A stretch of DNA of 39,561 nucleotides, from contig CAVAMJ010000018.1 of the NCBI GenBank assembly GCA_963589785.1, positions 1-39,561 of the forward strand. The letters run 5' to 3'. Numbering within the stretch: position 1 is the stretch's first letter; each line of letters begins with the position of its first letter. The DNA is from SIG603 sp963589785 (GTDB lineage Bacteria > Bacillota > Clostridia > Oscillospirales > Acutalibacteraceae). The notes under the pieces are model-generated. The model was not told the DNA's origin. It worked only from the letters and a program-made list of their open reading frames with translations, and searched no databases. Shown one piece after another: positions 1 through 8,220 of this stretch. Made by a program: the position numbers and the translations under genes.

Positions 1-56
1 TGGGCTCTGCCCACACCCGTTCGCTTTTTGTAAAAAGCGAAGCAAAAACTTTTGTG
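1..56 (+). repeat. Interspersed structured repeat, copy 0 (partial, cut by window edge)
   Basis: This is the right-hand module B of a repeat family found four more times in the window. It has a GGGC/GCCC hairpin, then a TTCGCTTTTT-GT-AAAAAGCGAA hairpin, then the end sequence AAAAACTTTTGTG. It ends about 28 bp from the stop codon of the leftward gene at 84, the same placement seen for the copies at 4479 and 8219. The rest of the element lies left of the window. Confidence 0.8.
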
Positions 57-83
57 TTTTTTCTTATCGTTCTTTATTTTTCT

Positions 84-908
84 TTATGCTATAAAGCCCT
101 CAAATATGCTTATACAGCCGTCTTTCTTCAGTTTATCGTGCGTTTCTCTGTCTCTTACCGTCCACGACACCTCTTTTATTCCAAACAGCTTCTTACATAA
201 CCTCAGGCTCACATTATCCCTTGCGTGATAATCGTACGCTTCAAAGTCCGGTCTTGCGTAAAAGTTCGACATCAAGTTTCTTCCCATGAATGCCATTATC
301 GGATTCGGTGTCTCGGGATCTTTCGATGTGAAATGAGCCATCAGCTGACCTCTTATTACCTCTGGGTGGTTTTTCCTAAACCAATGGACTATTCTCGGAT
401 GAAAGCTCTCTATACAGTAAAGTCCTTTATAGTCCTTTAGCACCTCCCAGCCTCTTTCGCACAGCTCATCGATTTTATCGTAGCCTTTAAACTCGATTAT
501 CATAGGAGTTTTTCCGTCTACCTCTTTAAGCACGTCACTGAAAAGCGGACAGGTATACTCTGTATCGTACAGGTGAATTTTATTTAGCTCTTCGAGCGTT
601 ATATCGGATATTTTCTTATCTACTCCGCATATTCTCTTCAAGCTGTTGTCGTGATGCACTACCACATATCCGTCTTTTGTCATCTGGAGATCATACTCCA
701 TTCCGTAGCCGTGCTTCACTGCATTTTTAAATGCCGCCATGCTGTTCTCGGGAATACCTTTTTCCTTATCATGGTATCCTCTGTGTGCATAGTCCCATTT
801 ATTCAGCTCTTTAAACGAGGGGCGGTTTGCTATTCTCGGTGCAATCCCCCACAACCAAAACAAAAAGACTATCACTGCGATACACGCTAAAACTACAAGC
901 ACTGTCAT
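84..908 (-). CDS. Glycerophosphodiester phosphodiesterase (GDPD family), membrane-anchored
   Basis: This 274-aa protein should hydrolyse glycerophosphodiesters to glycerol-3-phosphate and an alcohol. One N-terminal hydrophobic helix (about residues 3-22) anchors it in the membrane. The catalytic GDPD core follows, with the family signatures AHRGYHD, PENS, EYDLQMTKDG and VVHHD in residues 41-86, which carry the active-site His and metal-binding Glu/Asp. The ATG has a clear AAAAGGAG ribosome binding site. It lies 68 bp downstream of xylB on the same strand and may be co-transcribed, although a hairpin separates them. The lipid substrate cannot be read from the sequence. Confidence 0.9.
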   Translation of the reverse strand: MTVLVVLACIAVIVFLFWLWGIAPRIANRPSFKELNKWDYAHRGYHDKEKGIPENSMAAFKNAVKHGYGMEYDLQMTKDGYVVVHHDNSLKRICGVDKKISDITLEELNKIHLYDTEYTCPLFSDVLKEVDGKTPMIIEFKGYDKIDELCERGWEVLKDYKGLYCIESFHPRIVHWFRKNHPEVIRGQLMAHFTSKDPETPNPIMAFMGRNLMSNFYARPDFEAYDYHARDNVSLRLCKKLFGIKEVSWTVRDRETHDKLKKDGCISIFEGFIA

Positions 909-939
909 TTCTTCTTTCTCCTTTTGTGTCTATTCGCTG

Positions 940-969
940 AATATGGCTCCCGTTGTCGAGAGCCATATT
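940..969. other. Hairpin between xylB and the GDPD gene
   Basis: AATATGGCTC (940-949) and GAGCCATATT (960-969) form a perfect 10-bp stem with a 10-nt loop. On the minus strand it is not followed by a T-run, so it is a weak terminator at best. It may protect a 3' end or cause partial termination after xylB. Confidence 0.5.
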
Positions 970-976
970 TTCGTTA

Positions 977-2500
977 TCAGAGCTTTGCAAGCTCCTTATA
1001 GCATTGTTTCAGAGCCGGATAAAGGCTCTTATATACACCGTAGTACTTCTCATACTCCGGTACATTTTCTTCTATCGGCTGCTGTTCGGGGTTTGTCTTA
1101 ACAAGCTCCTCGCATGCCTTTTCTACGCTCTCGTAAATTCCTGCGCCGACTGCGGCAAGAATTGCGACACCAAGTGCTGGGCCTTCCTTTGATACAACTG
1201 TTTTTACGGGACAGTTATATGTATCGGCAAGCATCTGTCTCCACAGCTTGCTTGATCCGCCACCACCGCAAGCGAGCATTTCGTCAATCTCTATTCCCAT
1301 TTCTCTTAAGACCTCTATGCTGTCACGCTGAGAGAAGCTTACTCCCTCCATTACGGCTCTTAGCATATCGTACTTTGTGTGAACTCCGCTCAAGCCGAAG
1401 AACACGCCACGGCAATCTGGGTCAAGGTGAGGTGTTCTCTCACCCATAAGATACGGCAGATAGATAAGCTTATTTGAGCCGATCGGAGATTTCTCCGCTT
1501 CCTTGTCCATGAGATAATAAGGATCGACCTGCATTCCCTTTGCTGTTTCGATTTCCTCGTGGCAGAAATTATCTCTGAACCACTTGAGAGAAAGTCCAGC
1601 CGCCTGAGTGACACCCATTACGTGCCAAGCACCCGGAACAGCACAGCAGAATGTATGAACTCTTCCCTTGCTGTCTATCTTAATATCGTTTGTGTGAGCG
1701 AAAACAACTCCGCTTGTACCGATTGTTGTGAAAGCCTTGCCCTCTGTGACAACACCTGTTCCGACAGCGGCAGCCGCATTATCGCCGGCACCACCGACAA
1801 CTATCGTGCCTGTCTTAAGACCTGTAAGAGCGGCGGCTTCTTCGCTTATGACACCTGTTACCTCCGGTGACTCATACACCTTGGGGAGCAAGCTCATATC
1901 TATGTTGAGCTTATCACAGACCTCTTTCGACCAGCAGCGGTTCGGAATATCGAGAAGCTGCATACCCGAAGCATCGCTTACTTCTGTTGCAAAATCACCT
2001 GTGAGCATGTATCTCACATAGTCTTTTGGCAAAAGAATGTGAGCGCATTTAGCGTAAATTTCAGGCTGATTATTTCTGACCCAGAGGATTTTAGAAGCCG
2101 TGAATCCCGTTAAAGCGGGATTAGCTGTGATTTCAATAAGTCTCTTAGCGCCAACCTTTTCGGTAATCTCAGCGCACTCCTTGCCTGTTCTCTGATCGCA
2201 CCAAATGATAGAGCGGCGAAGAACCTTGCCGTCAGCATCGAGCATAACAAGGCCATGCATCTGACCTGAAATACCGAGGCCCGCAATGTCCTCATTATTG
2301 ACGCCTGAAGCGTCGATAACGGACTTTATAGTTTCGCAAGCGGCATGCCACCAGTCGAGAGGATCCTGCTCTGCCCAACCGTTTTGAGCCTGATAGAGAG
2401 GGTATTCCACTGTAGAGGAAGATATAACCTTGCCTTTTTGATCGAATAAAACCGTTTTGGTACCGCTTGTACCTAAATCCACACCAATTAAATATTTCAT
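977..2500 (-). CDS. xylB: Xylulokinase (FGGY carbohydrate kinase)
   Basis: This kinase phosphorylates D-xylulose to D-xylulose-5-phosphate, feeding the pentose phosphate pathway. The 507-aa length matches XylB. The N-terminal ATPase lobe starts with GVDLGTSGTKTVLFD, and GISGQMHGLVMLD is the typical XylB SGQMHG substrate-site motif. The second lobe contains GTSGVVF and the ATP-binding GGGGSSKLWRQ. The ATG follows AAAGGAG at an 8-nt gap, and a consensus promoter lies upstream at 2543-2570. No xylose isomerase gene is adjacent. A GH31 alpha-xylosidase at 32.2 kb could supply xylose. Substrate assignment rests on motif similarity within FGGY. Confidence 0.93.
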   Translation of the reverse strand: MKYLIGVDLGTSGTKTVLFDQKGKVISSSTVEYPLYQAQNGWAEQDPLDWWHAACETIKSVIDASGVNNEDIAGLGISGQMHGLVMLDADGKVLRRSIIWCDQRTGKECAEITEKVGAKRLIEITANPALTGFTASKILWVRNNQPEIYAKCAHILLPKDYVRYMLTGDFATEVSDASGMQLLDIPNRCWSKEVCDKLNIDMSLLPKVYESPEVTGVISEEAAALTGLKTGTIVVGGAGDNAAAAVGTGVVTEGKAFTTIGTSGVVFAHTNDIKIDSKGRVHTFCCAVPGAWHVMGVTQAAGLSLKWFRDNFCHEEIETAKGMQVDPYYLMDKEAEKSPIGSNKLIYLPYLMGERTPHLDPDCRGVFFGLSGVHTKYDMLRAVMEGVSFSQRDSIEVLREMGIEIDEMLACGGGGSSKLWRQMLADTYNCPVKTVVSKEGPALGVAILAAVGAGIYESVEKACEELVKTNPEQQPIEENVPEYEKYYGVYKSLYPALKQCYKELAKL

Positions 2501-2542
2501 GAATTGAACTCCTTTCGAAGAGTATCAGAACTCTGTACTTTA

Positions 2543-2570
2543 ATTATATAGTCTTGAATTATTTTGTCAA
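2543..2570 (-). promoter_or_regulatory. xylB promoter
   Basis: On the minus strand TTGACA (2565-2570) and TATAAT (2543-2548) are separated by 16 nt, both perfect consensus. A short inverted repeat GAGT-N6-ACTC at about 2519-2532 lies downstream of the -10 and could be an operator. Confidence 0.8.
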
Positions 2571-2623
2571 AAAGAATTTTAGGTGAAAAATAGAAGAAAT
2601 TTATTATAACAGCAAAGGCAAAA

Positions 2624-2864
2624 CACAAAAGTTTTTGGTTTCGCTTTTTACAAAAAGCGAACGGGTGTGGGCGGAGCCCACGAGAAATTAATAATGTATA
2701 ATTAAAAATTAATAATTAGCGTATACGCAGAAACAGAGCGAAGCGATAGTAAAAGATATAGGCTGGCAAAGTTAACCAAAAATGCGATAGCATTTTTAGA
2801 ACGCATAGCGTTCGTGGTTGGGCTTTGCCAGCCGACTTGTTTACACAGAGAGAAATACAGAACG
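2624..2864 (-). repeat. Interspersed structured repeat, copy 1 (inverted)
   Basis: This is the minus-strand copy of the family. Module B (two hairpins) occupies 2624-2681, an AT-rich linker follows, and module A occupies 2761-2833, bounded by GGCTGGCAAAG and CTTTGCCAGCC. An outer segment resembling GTTCTTTATTTCTCTCTGTG reaches 2864. Arm 1 of module A reads GAACGC-TAT-GCGTTC. A further shared segment (GAAAATGCCCGACC and flanks on the minus strand) lies at about 2930-3000. Confidence 0.85.
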
Positions 2865-3124
2865 AAAACTAAAAAACCGCATTTGCTCAGAATTAATTAT
2901 TTTAAGTTGTTTATTTAAACAAAACGCCATGCTCCTCACTCCAAACTCCACACTTTCCAAAGGTCGGGCATTTTCTCTTGCGGATTAATTACACAAAGCT
3001 AAATAAAGAAAGAGCCTGATAAACCGACAAAAAAGAAGCCGAACTATTTACCTCCAGTGAAATATCAAACATAAAGCAAATTAGATAAAAAGATAGGCAC
3101 AGAACAAAAGAAACAACGAACAAT
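2865..3124. other. Gene-free spacer with flanking repeat segment
   Basis: I see no credible gene here. The part at about 2930-3000 matches, on the minus strand, segments at about 4165-4240 and 8255-8310 (AATCCGCAAGAGAAAATGCCC-type sequence). The repeat unit is therefore longer than modules A and B. The rest is AT-rich and unassigned. Confidence 0.5.
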
Positions 3125-3165
3125 AAACCCACCGTAAAGCTAACTGCAAGCTTCACGGTGGGTTT
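3125..3165 (-). terminator. Terminator of the mutarotase-like gene
   Basis: AAACCCACCGT (3125-3135) pairs perfectly with ACGGTGGGTTT (3155-3165), with an inner AAGCT/AGCTT extension. It starts 18 bp after the stop at 3184. The downstream T-run is weak (TTTATTG). Confidence 0.7.
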
Positions 3166-3183
3166 GTTTCTGTAAACTTAAAT

Positions 3184-4053
3184 TTATCTGACAACCTCTA
3201 TGCTGTATTCTCTTTCCCATGTCTCGTTTGGTTCAAGGAGATTGCCGAATTCACGCTCCGAGAGTTCACCGTCAAAGTGAATGCTGTCGCATCTTCCGTA
3301 CCAAGGCTCAATGCAAACAAAAGGAACATCGCTTCCGACAGGCGACCAAATGCCCATGAGGGGACAATCTGCTGTTAGTGTGAGATAAGCTTCACCGGAC
3401 TCCTCACAAAGAGAAACCTTGTGTATCGACTGATTTTCAAGAACCAATGCGTCCTTATCGAACAGCTTCTTTGTGACATCGAGGTAGTTGTTATCAAGAG
3501 AAATGCTATCTTTTTCGTCCCCGGCAAGTCCGTTCACAAGAGTTCGAGATATAATATTTTCTCTTATACCGTCGCTTTCGTTAAACAAAAGCTTGCTGTT
3601 TTTCCTGTTATTGAATGCGGGGTGACCGCCGACAGAAAACGGTAGAATTTCCGATCCGATATTTTCCACGTGCCAGATAACAGAAACCTTGTTGCTCTTT
3701 ATACGGTAGCCTATTTTAAGGAGAAATTCATAGGGAAATTTTTCGAGTGTGCTTTCGTTTGATTTCATTTCAAACCAAAGAGTATTATCGCTTTGTTCAG
3801 ACAGTGAAAAATCAGTATCACGAGCAAAGCCGTGCTGACCCATTTTGAAGCTTTTACCTTTAGTGCGATAAACTCCATCCTTGACCGCACCGACAAACGG
3901 AAAAAGCACCGGTGAAGTACGCCCCCAATACTTCGGGTCTGCATTCCACATATATTCCGTTTCGTTGTCCTTGCGAATTAAAGATTTCAATTCTGCTCCA
4001 TGGTCATCGACTTCGATTTTAATCATTTCGTTTTCAAGTTTATATCTTGCCAT
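3184..4053 (-). CDS. Aldose 1-epimerase (mutarotase) family protein, LacX-like
   Basis: This 289-aa protein has the galactose-mutarotase-like beta-sandwich sequence pattern. GGHPAFN in the middle carries the conserved active-site His, and GIWSP and CIEPWYG occur near the C-terminus as in the LacX/YihR-like subgroup. It probably interconverts sugar anomers, with unknown specificity. There is no signal peptide, so it is cytoplasmic. The ATG follows AAAGGAG. It is a single-gene unit with its own promoter, a palindrome just upstream and a terminator downstream. Its sugar role fits xylB nearby. Confidence 0.85.
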   Translation of the reverse strand: MARYKLENEMIKIEVDDHGAELKSLIRKDNETEYMWNADPKYWGRTSPVLFPFVGAVKDGVYRTKGKSFKMGQHGFARDTDFSLSEQSDNTLWFEMKSNESTLEKFPYEFLLKIGYRIKSNKVSVIWHVENIGSEILPFSVGGHPAFNNRKNSKLLFNESDGIRENIISRTLVNGLAGDEKDSISLDNNYLDVTKKLFDKDALVLENQSIHKVSLCEESGEAYLTLTADCPLMGIWSPVGSDVPFVCIEPWYGRCDSIHFDGELSEREFGNLLEPNETWEREYSIEVVR

Positions 4054-4089
4054 TTTTCCACTCCTTTGATAAGATTCGACCTTGAAATT

Positions 4090-4118
4090 ATTTTAAATCG
4101 CAAATAAACTTCAGTCAA
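4090..4118 (-). promoter_or_regulatory. Promoter of the mutarotase-like gene
   Basis: The -35 TTGACT (4113-4118) and -10 TAAAAT (4090-4095) on the minus strand are separated by 17 nt. The start codon is about 37 bp downstream. Confidence 0.7.
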
Positions 4119-4133
4119 TGTAAATTGTTTACA
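4119..4133. promoter_or_regulatory. Candidate operator palindrome
   Basis: TGTAAA-TTG-TTTACA is a perfect inverted repeat abutting the -35 of the mutarotase-like gene. It resembles LacI-family or catabolite-control operators but has a 3-nt centre rather than the CG centre of a classic cre site. The function is inferred from position only. Confidence 0.5.
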
Positions 4134-4242
4134 GGTTAACGGCTTTATTTTTGGTTTTGAGGTTCTTGTTTTATCTTTGCGAAATAAGTCGGCACGGAAA
4201 ATGCCCGGCCTTTTGAAAGTGTGGAGTGTGGAGTGTGGTTTG

Positions 4243-4474
4243 CGTTCTTTATTTCTCTCTGTGCAAATAATTCGGCTGGTAAAGCCCAACCACGAACACT
4301 TCGTGTTCTAAAAATGCTACGAATTTTTGGTTAACTTTGCCAGCCTATCCTTTTCTTTATCGCTTCGCTCTGTTTTTCCGTTTATGCTAATTATTAATTA
4401 TACATTTTTAATGCTTGTGGGCTCTGCCCACGCCCGTTCGCTTTTTGTAAAAAGCGAACCAAAAACTTTTGTGT
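4243..4474 (+). repeat. Interspersed structured repeat, copy 2
   Basis: It contains the outer segment, module A (4274-4345, arm 1 GAACAC-TTC-GTGTTC), the AT-rich linker and module B (4417-4474). One outer-stem position is T instead of C, giving a G-T wobble. It forms a tandem direct duplication with the next copy at a period of 236 bp. A 7-bp microrepeat (GTGGAGT, about three units) lies just left at about 4219-4238. Confidence 0.88.
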
Positions 4475-4478
4475 CTTG

Positions 4479-4715
4479 CATTCTTTATTTCTCTCTGTGC
4501 AAATAATTCGGCTGGCAAAGCCCAACCACGAACACTTCGTGTTCTAAAAATGCTACGCATTTTTGGTTAACTTTGCCAGCCTATCTCTTTTTTATTATCG
4601 CTTCGCTCTGTTTTTCCGTTTTCGCTAATTATTAATTATACATTTTTAATTGCTTGTGGGCTCTGCCCACACCCGTTCGCTTTTTTGTAAAAAGCGAAAC
4701 CAAAAACTTTTGTGT
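4479..4715 (+). repeat. Interspersed structured repeat, copy 3
   Basis: This is a near-identical tandem duplicate of copy 2. Module A occupies 4510-4581, with perfect outer stem GGCTGGCAAAG/CTTTGCCAGCC. Module B occupies 4656-4715. It ends 11 bp from the stop codon of the leftward transporter gene. Confidence 0.88.
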
Positions 4716-4725
4716 TTTCTTCCTA

Positions 4726-5592
4726 TTAGACCAGCATAAGCAGTGTTCCGCCGACAATTCCGACCAATCCGACTGCTGATTTTACTGTTAATTTCTCCTT
4801 GAACACCACAAACGAAAACAGCACTGTCACCAATATACTCAGCTTATCAATCGGCACGACTACGCTCGCCGGGCCGTCCTGCAATGCTTTATAGTAGCAC
4901 AGCCAGCTTCCGCCCGTTGCCAGTCCCGAAAGGCATATAAATCCAAGCTCGCTCTTAGGCGTTTTCTTTACCTCGCCCGTTTTTCCCGTCACAAACACCA
5001 TTACCCATGACATGATTAGCACTACCGCTGTTCTTATTGCCGTTCCAAGATTTGATTCCACTCCCGTTATTCCGACCTTACCGAGTATTGCTGTGAGGCT
5101 TGCGAACACCGCAGAGCCGAGAGCGAACCAGAACCAAACAAAGCTTTTTCTCTCCGTTTTATTTTCGGCACTTTCCTTTTTCTCAATCATGAGAAATGTT
5201 CCGACTGCAATCAGCACCACACCTATTCCCTTTGTGAGCGAAACTCCCTCTTGAAGAAAAATCGCCGCAAGAACTATTGTCATGACGGTACTTGATTTAT
5301 CTATCGGGACGACCTTATTTATATCGCCAAGCTGAAGCGCTTTAAAGTAGCACAGCCAGCTTGCGCCCGTTGCCAGTCCCGAGAGAATCAAGAACAAAAG
5401 CGTCCTTGCGCTTATCTCTCCTATTGTTCCCTGAGAGCCCACCACAAAGACCATAAGCCACGAGAAGATGAGCACTATTATCGTGCGGATTGCCGTTGCG
5501 ACAGTTGAATCAGTTTTTCTTATTCCGCATTTGGCAAGCACTGCCGTCAAGCCTGCGAATATCGCAGAGCCGAATGCAAATACTATCCACAT
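4726..5592 (-). CDS. EamA/DMT-family transporter
   Basis: This 288-aa integral membrane protein has about ten predicted helices built from two EamA repeats. The duplication is visible: ATGASWLCYFKALQ in the first half matches ATGGSWLCYYKALQ in the second, and ATAIRT and GTAIRT each precede a similar helix. Drug/metabolite transporters of this family export small metabolites or amino acids, and the substrate here is unknown. The ATG follows AAGGGGG. It is a single-gene unit with a promoter at 5628-5656 and repeat copy 3 immediately 3'. Confidence 0.9.
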   Translation of the reverse strand: MWIVFAFGSAIFAGLTAVLAKCGIRKTDSTVATAIRTIIVLIFSWLMVFVVGSQGTIGEISARTLLFLILSGLATGASWLCYFKALQLGDINKVVPIDKSSTVMTIVLAAIFLQEGVSLTKGIGVVLIAVGTFLMIEKKESAENKTERKSFVWFWFALGSAVFASLTAILGKVGITGVESNLGTAIRTAVVLIMSWVMVFVTGKTGEVKKTPKSELGFICLSGLATGGSWLCYYKALQDGPASVVVPIDKLSILVTVLFSFVVFKEKLTVKSAVGLVGIVGGTLLMLV

Positions 5593-5627
5593 ATAATTTC
5601 CCCCTTACACATAATATTTACTCATCA

Positions 5628-5656
5628 ATTGTATTCCTATGGTTTTCGATTGTAAA
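5628..5656 (-). promoter_or_regulatory. Promoter of the EamA transporter gene
   Basis: On the minus strand TTTACA (5651-5656) and TACAAT (5628-5633) are separated by 17 nt, 36 bp upstream of the ATG. Confidence 0.6.
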
Positions 5657-5695
5657 GCTATGCTATGTTAAATCTAAATTAAATATTGCTTAAAT

Positions 5696-6727
5696 TCACT
5701 CTAGATAATCTGCACACACCCAGCCGCCGACAGGATAGCTTATCTTAATCCAATTATCATATTGATATTTTCCTTTCACTCTTGTACCCATGCTAAGTGC
5801 TCGCTTAATTTTTGATGAAGTGCTCGGTGCGGCTCGCACATTCAAGCCGATATCGGCAGTTACCGTATATTCTTTATCTATACTTTGCACGGGTGAACAA
5901 TAACTTACAGCCGCAAAGCAGTTTTTGAATTTCTTTGGAAAACTAAGTTTTCCCCAGACGAGAGAACCGTCGCTTTTAGTTCCGCTTATTTTTATTATAT
6001 CGCCGAAGCTCAAGACATCTTTAACCGCAGATTTTTCACTCGGCTTTTTTCTCACATTGAGTCCTATATCAGCTGTCACAACCATTGCGGTTTCATTTTC
6101 CGCACTTTCTTTCTCACTGTCTATATTATCGGCATTATTCAAATCAAACAGTCCGTCCTCCGCAAGATTACAGTCGCAAGGGTAAGGCATTCCGTCCAGC
6201 TCGGCACGGTTTGTGAACTGCCACATGAGTGCGTTTGAGTTATAATCAAAGGTATCGTTCCACTGGGCAATCCACTTTCCGACTCCGCCAAGTCTTGAAT
6301 CATCAAAGCGATTGTTTATCCAATTGAGAGATGTATAGATTCCTGAGAAATAGCCGTTTTTCTTTATTTCATCGCAAAAAGCGAGTGCAATATCGGTCAA
6401 GACCGTTTGATTATTCGGCAAGGAGTCATCCTCAAGGTCATACCACACCCCAAGACTTACATTCTTACCGCTTATAAGTGAAAGTGCGTGACTTGCCTCG
6501 TCCACTGCCGCATCTGTTGTTTTCGCATAGCCATATAAATACACTCCGTATGGGATACCATAGCTTTCACATTCGCTTGCATAGTGAGAGAATTTGCTGT
6601 CCTCTTGATTTGGATAGTTTCCGCCGTAACCGCATCTCAATATGACGAAATCAACGCTCGAGCTTAGCTTTTCAAAGTCAACATTGCCGTTAAATTCGGA
6701 TAAATCGGGACCTCTTAGTTTTTTCAT
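5696..6727 (-). CDS. GH25 lysozyme with two C-terminal SH3 domains
   Basis: This 343-aa peptidoglycan hydrolase should cleave the MurNAc-GlcNAc bond. The GH25 domain (about residues 5-190) starts with GPDLSEFNG (catalytic Asp) and contains the D-x-E motif in WYDLEDD, plus QWNDTFDY and MWQFTN. Two bacterial SH3 repeats follow (about 215-280 and 288-343), each with TADIGLNVR near its start. They probably bind the cell wall. No signal peptide is visible: the protein starts MKKLRGPDLSEF, directly at the catalytic domain. It could be released by a holin-like route, by lysis or non-classically. The ATG follows AAAGGA. Confidence 0.92.
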   Translation of the reverse strand: MKKLRGPDLSEFNGNVDFEKLSSSVDFVILRCGYGGNYPNQEDSKFSHYASECESYGIPYGVYLYGYAKTTDAAVDEASHALSLISGKNVSLGVWYDLEDDSLPNNQTVLTDIALAFCDEIKKNGYFSGIYTSLNWINNRFDDSRLGGVGKWIAQWNDTFDYNSNALMWQFTNRAELDGMPYPCDCNLAEDGLFDLNNADNIDSEKESAENETAMVVTADIGLNVRKKPSEKSAVKDVLSFGDIIKISGTKSDGSLVWGKLSFPKKFKNCFAAVSYCSPVQSIDKEYTVTADIGLNVRAAPSTSSKIKRALSMGTRVKGKYQYDNWIKISYPVGGWVCADYLE

Positions 6728-6804
6728 AAAATCATCCTTTCAAAAATATATTTTCATCTATCCCCCGTTTCATCTCGAATTTCCCTCTAAACGGCAAAAA
6801 ACGC

Positions 6805-6840
6805 AAAAAAAGAGATGCTTTTTTCTGAAAGCATCTCTTT
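6805..6840 (-). terminator. Terminator of the Dabb-hydrolase unit
   Basis: AAAGAGATGCTTT (6809-6821) pairs with AAAGCATCTCTTT (6828-6840), a perfect 13-bp stem. A run of T follows on the minus strand, making it rho-independent in form. Confidence 0.85.
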
Positions 6841-6857
6841 TGGTTTTGAAATTCTAA

Positions 6858-7796
6858 TTACATATATTTATCAAGGAAGACTGAAACTCTTTCCCAGCAC
6901 TTATCGGGCTGTAAGTCAAATGACTGAGCGTGAGTAGCTTCTTCGATTATCAACAGCTCCTTAGGAGCGGTGCAAGCCTCGTAGTTTTTTCTGCCCATTT
7001 CAGTCGGCACAAAAGTATCCTTTCCGCCGTGAATGAAGAACACTGGGAGCTTGTTTGTCTTGAGGACATCGAGAGTAGAGCATCCGTCTATATCAAAATC
7101 GGCAATCACCTTGCAGTAGAATTTCTGAGTATACATAAACGGAAAATCCGGCAAATGGTAATCTCTGTGAAGAACACTTCTGAATTCGTCTGACGGCGAT
7201 GTGTAACCGCAGTCCGAGATACAGCATTTCACTTGTTTCGGCAAATCAAGTCCCAAAGCCATCGTGACGGTTGCGCATCCCATGGATACACCGGACAGAA
7301 CTATCTTCACATCATCTCCGAGCCTTTTGACTATCTCTCTTGACCAATTGAGACAATCGTATCTCTCTTTGATTCCAAATGTGATATACTTTCCCTCGCT
7401 GTTTCCGTGAGCACGCTGATGCGGCAAAAGCACAGAATATCCTGCCTCGTGGAAATATTTGAACGATACTGCAAAGTCGTTGTTATAAAAGCTGTGATAG
7501 CCGTGAGTCATCAAAACTATCTTTTTGCTGATTTTGTCATTTTCGTCATAAGCGGGCACGAAACGACCCCAAAGCTTGAGTCCGTCGTCGGATTTTATCG
7601 TCCACTCCTCATACGGACAGGTCTCTATATACTTTCTGCCCTCGGCAAGAACCGGCTCTATCTTCACCCATGGGTCATTTGGGTTATCCATTTTCTGCGG
7701 CTTCGGTTCTACTCTCTTGATAGAATAAACAAAAAAGCCATAGCCGGCGGCAAAGATAAGCACGACAAGTACCAAAACGATTATTAAAATAATCAT
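6858..7796 (-). CDS. Alpha/beta hydrolase, membrane-anchored
   Basis: This serine hydrolase starts with a hydrophobic helix (MIILIIVLVLVVLIF), so it is anchored to the membrane. The catalytic elements are THGYHSF near the oxyanion region, the nucleophile elbow GVSMG, the acid in GGKDTFVP and the His in EATHAQSF near the C-terminus. It looks like the BAAT/DAP2-like or monoacylglycerol-lipase-like group, and the substrate is unknown. I chose the ATG at 7796 because AAGGTG lies 9 nt upstream. An in-frame GTG at 7808 overlaps that site and would have no spacing. It is 36 bp downstream of the Dabb gene, probably the same operon. Confidence 0.88.
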   Translation of the reverse strand: MIILIIVLVLVVLIFAAGYGFFVYSIKRVEPKPQKMDNPNDPWVKIEPVLAEGRKYIETCPYEEWTIKSDDGLKLWGRFVPAYDENDKISKKIVLMTHGYHSFYNNDFAVSFKYFHEAGYSVLLPHQRAHGNSEGKYITFGIKERYDCLNWSREIVKRLGDDVKIVLSGVSMGCATVTMALGLDLPKQVKCCISDCGYTSPSDEFRSVLHRDYHLPDFPFMYTQKFYCKVIADFDIDGCSTLDVLKTNKLPVFFIHGGKDTFVPTEMGRKNYEACTAPKELLIIEEATHAQSFDLQPDKCWERVSVFLDKYM

Positions 7797-7832
7797 ATCA
7801 TCACGCACCTTTTTGAGTAAAGAGTATTAAAA

Positions 7833-8123
7833 TTAATACTCGTAATCAATGGAAATTCCGCTTTCACGGACAGAGTGAACATATGGTTTGATCTGTGTGC
7901 AGTGGAACTCATCGTTAGCGTAAACGGTCAAATCCTCTTTGGATGCAAGAGTAACCTCAAGAATGACATCATAGGATCTCTTAGATCTAAGAAAATCGGG
8001 ATATGCGACAACATCGATAACGCACGGAACATTGCCCTTCATAGTCATAAATTTATCGCAAAGAGCCTGACAGTTCTCTGGTGTAGGATCCTTAAGCTTA
8101 TTGAACAGAACATGTTTAACCAT
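7833..8123 (-). CDS. Dabb (stress-responsive A/B barrel) family protein
   Basis: This 96-aa single-domain protein has the typical MVKHVLFNKLKD start and a conserved central YDVILEVTLAS strand. The ending has HPYVHSV-type character (IKPYVHSVRE). The family forms dimeric alpha-beta barrels, and its role in bacteria is poorly known. The ATG follows AAGGAG, and a promoter lies at 8162-8190. It is first gene of a unit with the alpha/beta hydrolase. A parS site lies 82 bp upstream. Confidence 0.85.
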   Translation of the reverse strand: MVKHVLFNKLKDPTPENCQALCDKFMTMKGNVPCVIDVVAYPDFLRSKRSYDVILEVTLASKEDLTVYANDEFHCTQIKPYVHSVRESGISIDYEY

Positions 8124-8161
8124 ATTATTTCTCCTTAGTTGTAGATTAATTATTTTATTCC

Positions 8162-8190
8162 ATTTTACTCTAACTAAGATGATTTATCAA
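8162..8190 (-). promoter_or_regulatory. Promoter of the Dabb gene
   Basis: On the minus strand TTGATA (8185-8190) and TAAAAT (8162-8167) are separated by 17 nt. The ATG is 38 bp downstream. Confidence 0.65.
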
Positions 8191-8204
8191 TCTGTTTTCT
8201 TCAA

Positions 8205-8220
8205 TGTTTCACGTGAAACA
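8205..8220. promoter_or_regulatory. parS centromere site 1
   Basis: TGTTTCACGTGAAACA is a perfect 16-bp palindrome matching the universal chromosomal parS consensus bound by ParB. It lies about 0.4 kb from the 3' end of parB. Confidence 0.95.

Noticed and set aside
4023..4289. 88-aa minus-strand frame overlapping the mutarotase start
   Set aside because: It covers the promoter and palindrome, has no ribosome binding site and extends into repeat copy 2.
2624..4715. CRISPR array
   Set aside because: The repeats are long (about 230 bp), structured, variable in spacing and in both orientations. There are no regular short repeats and spacers, and no cas genes.
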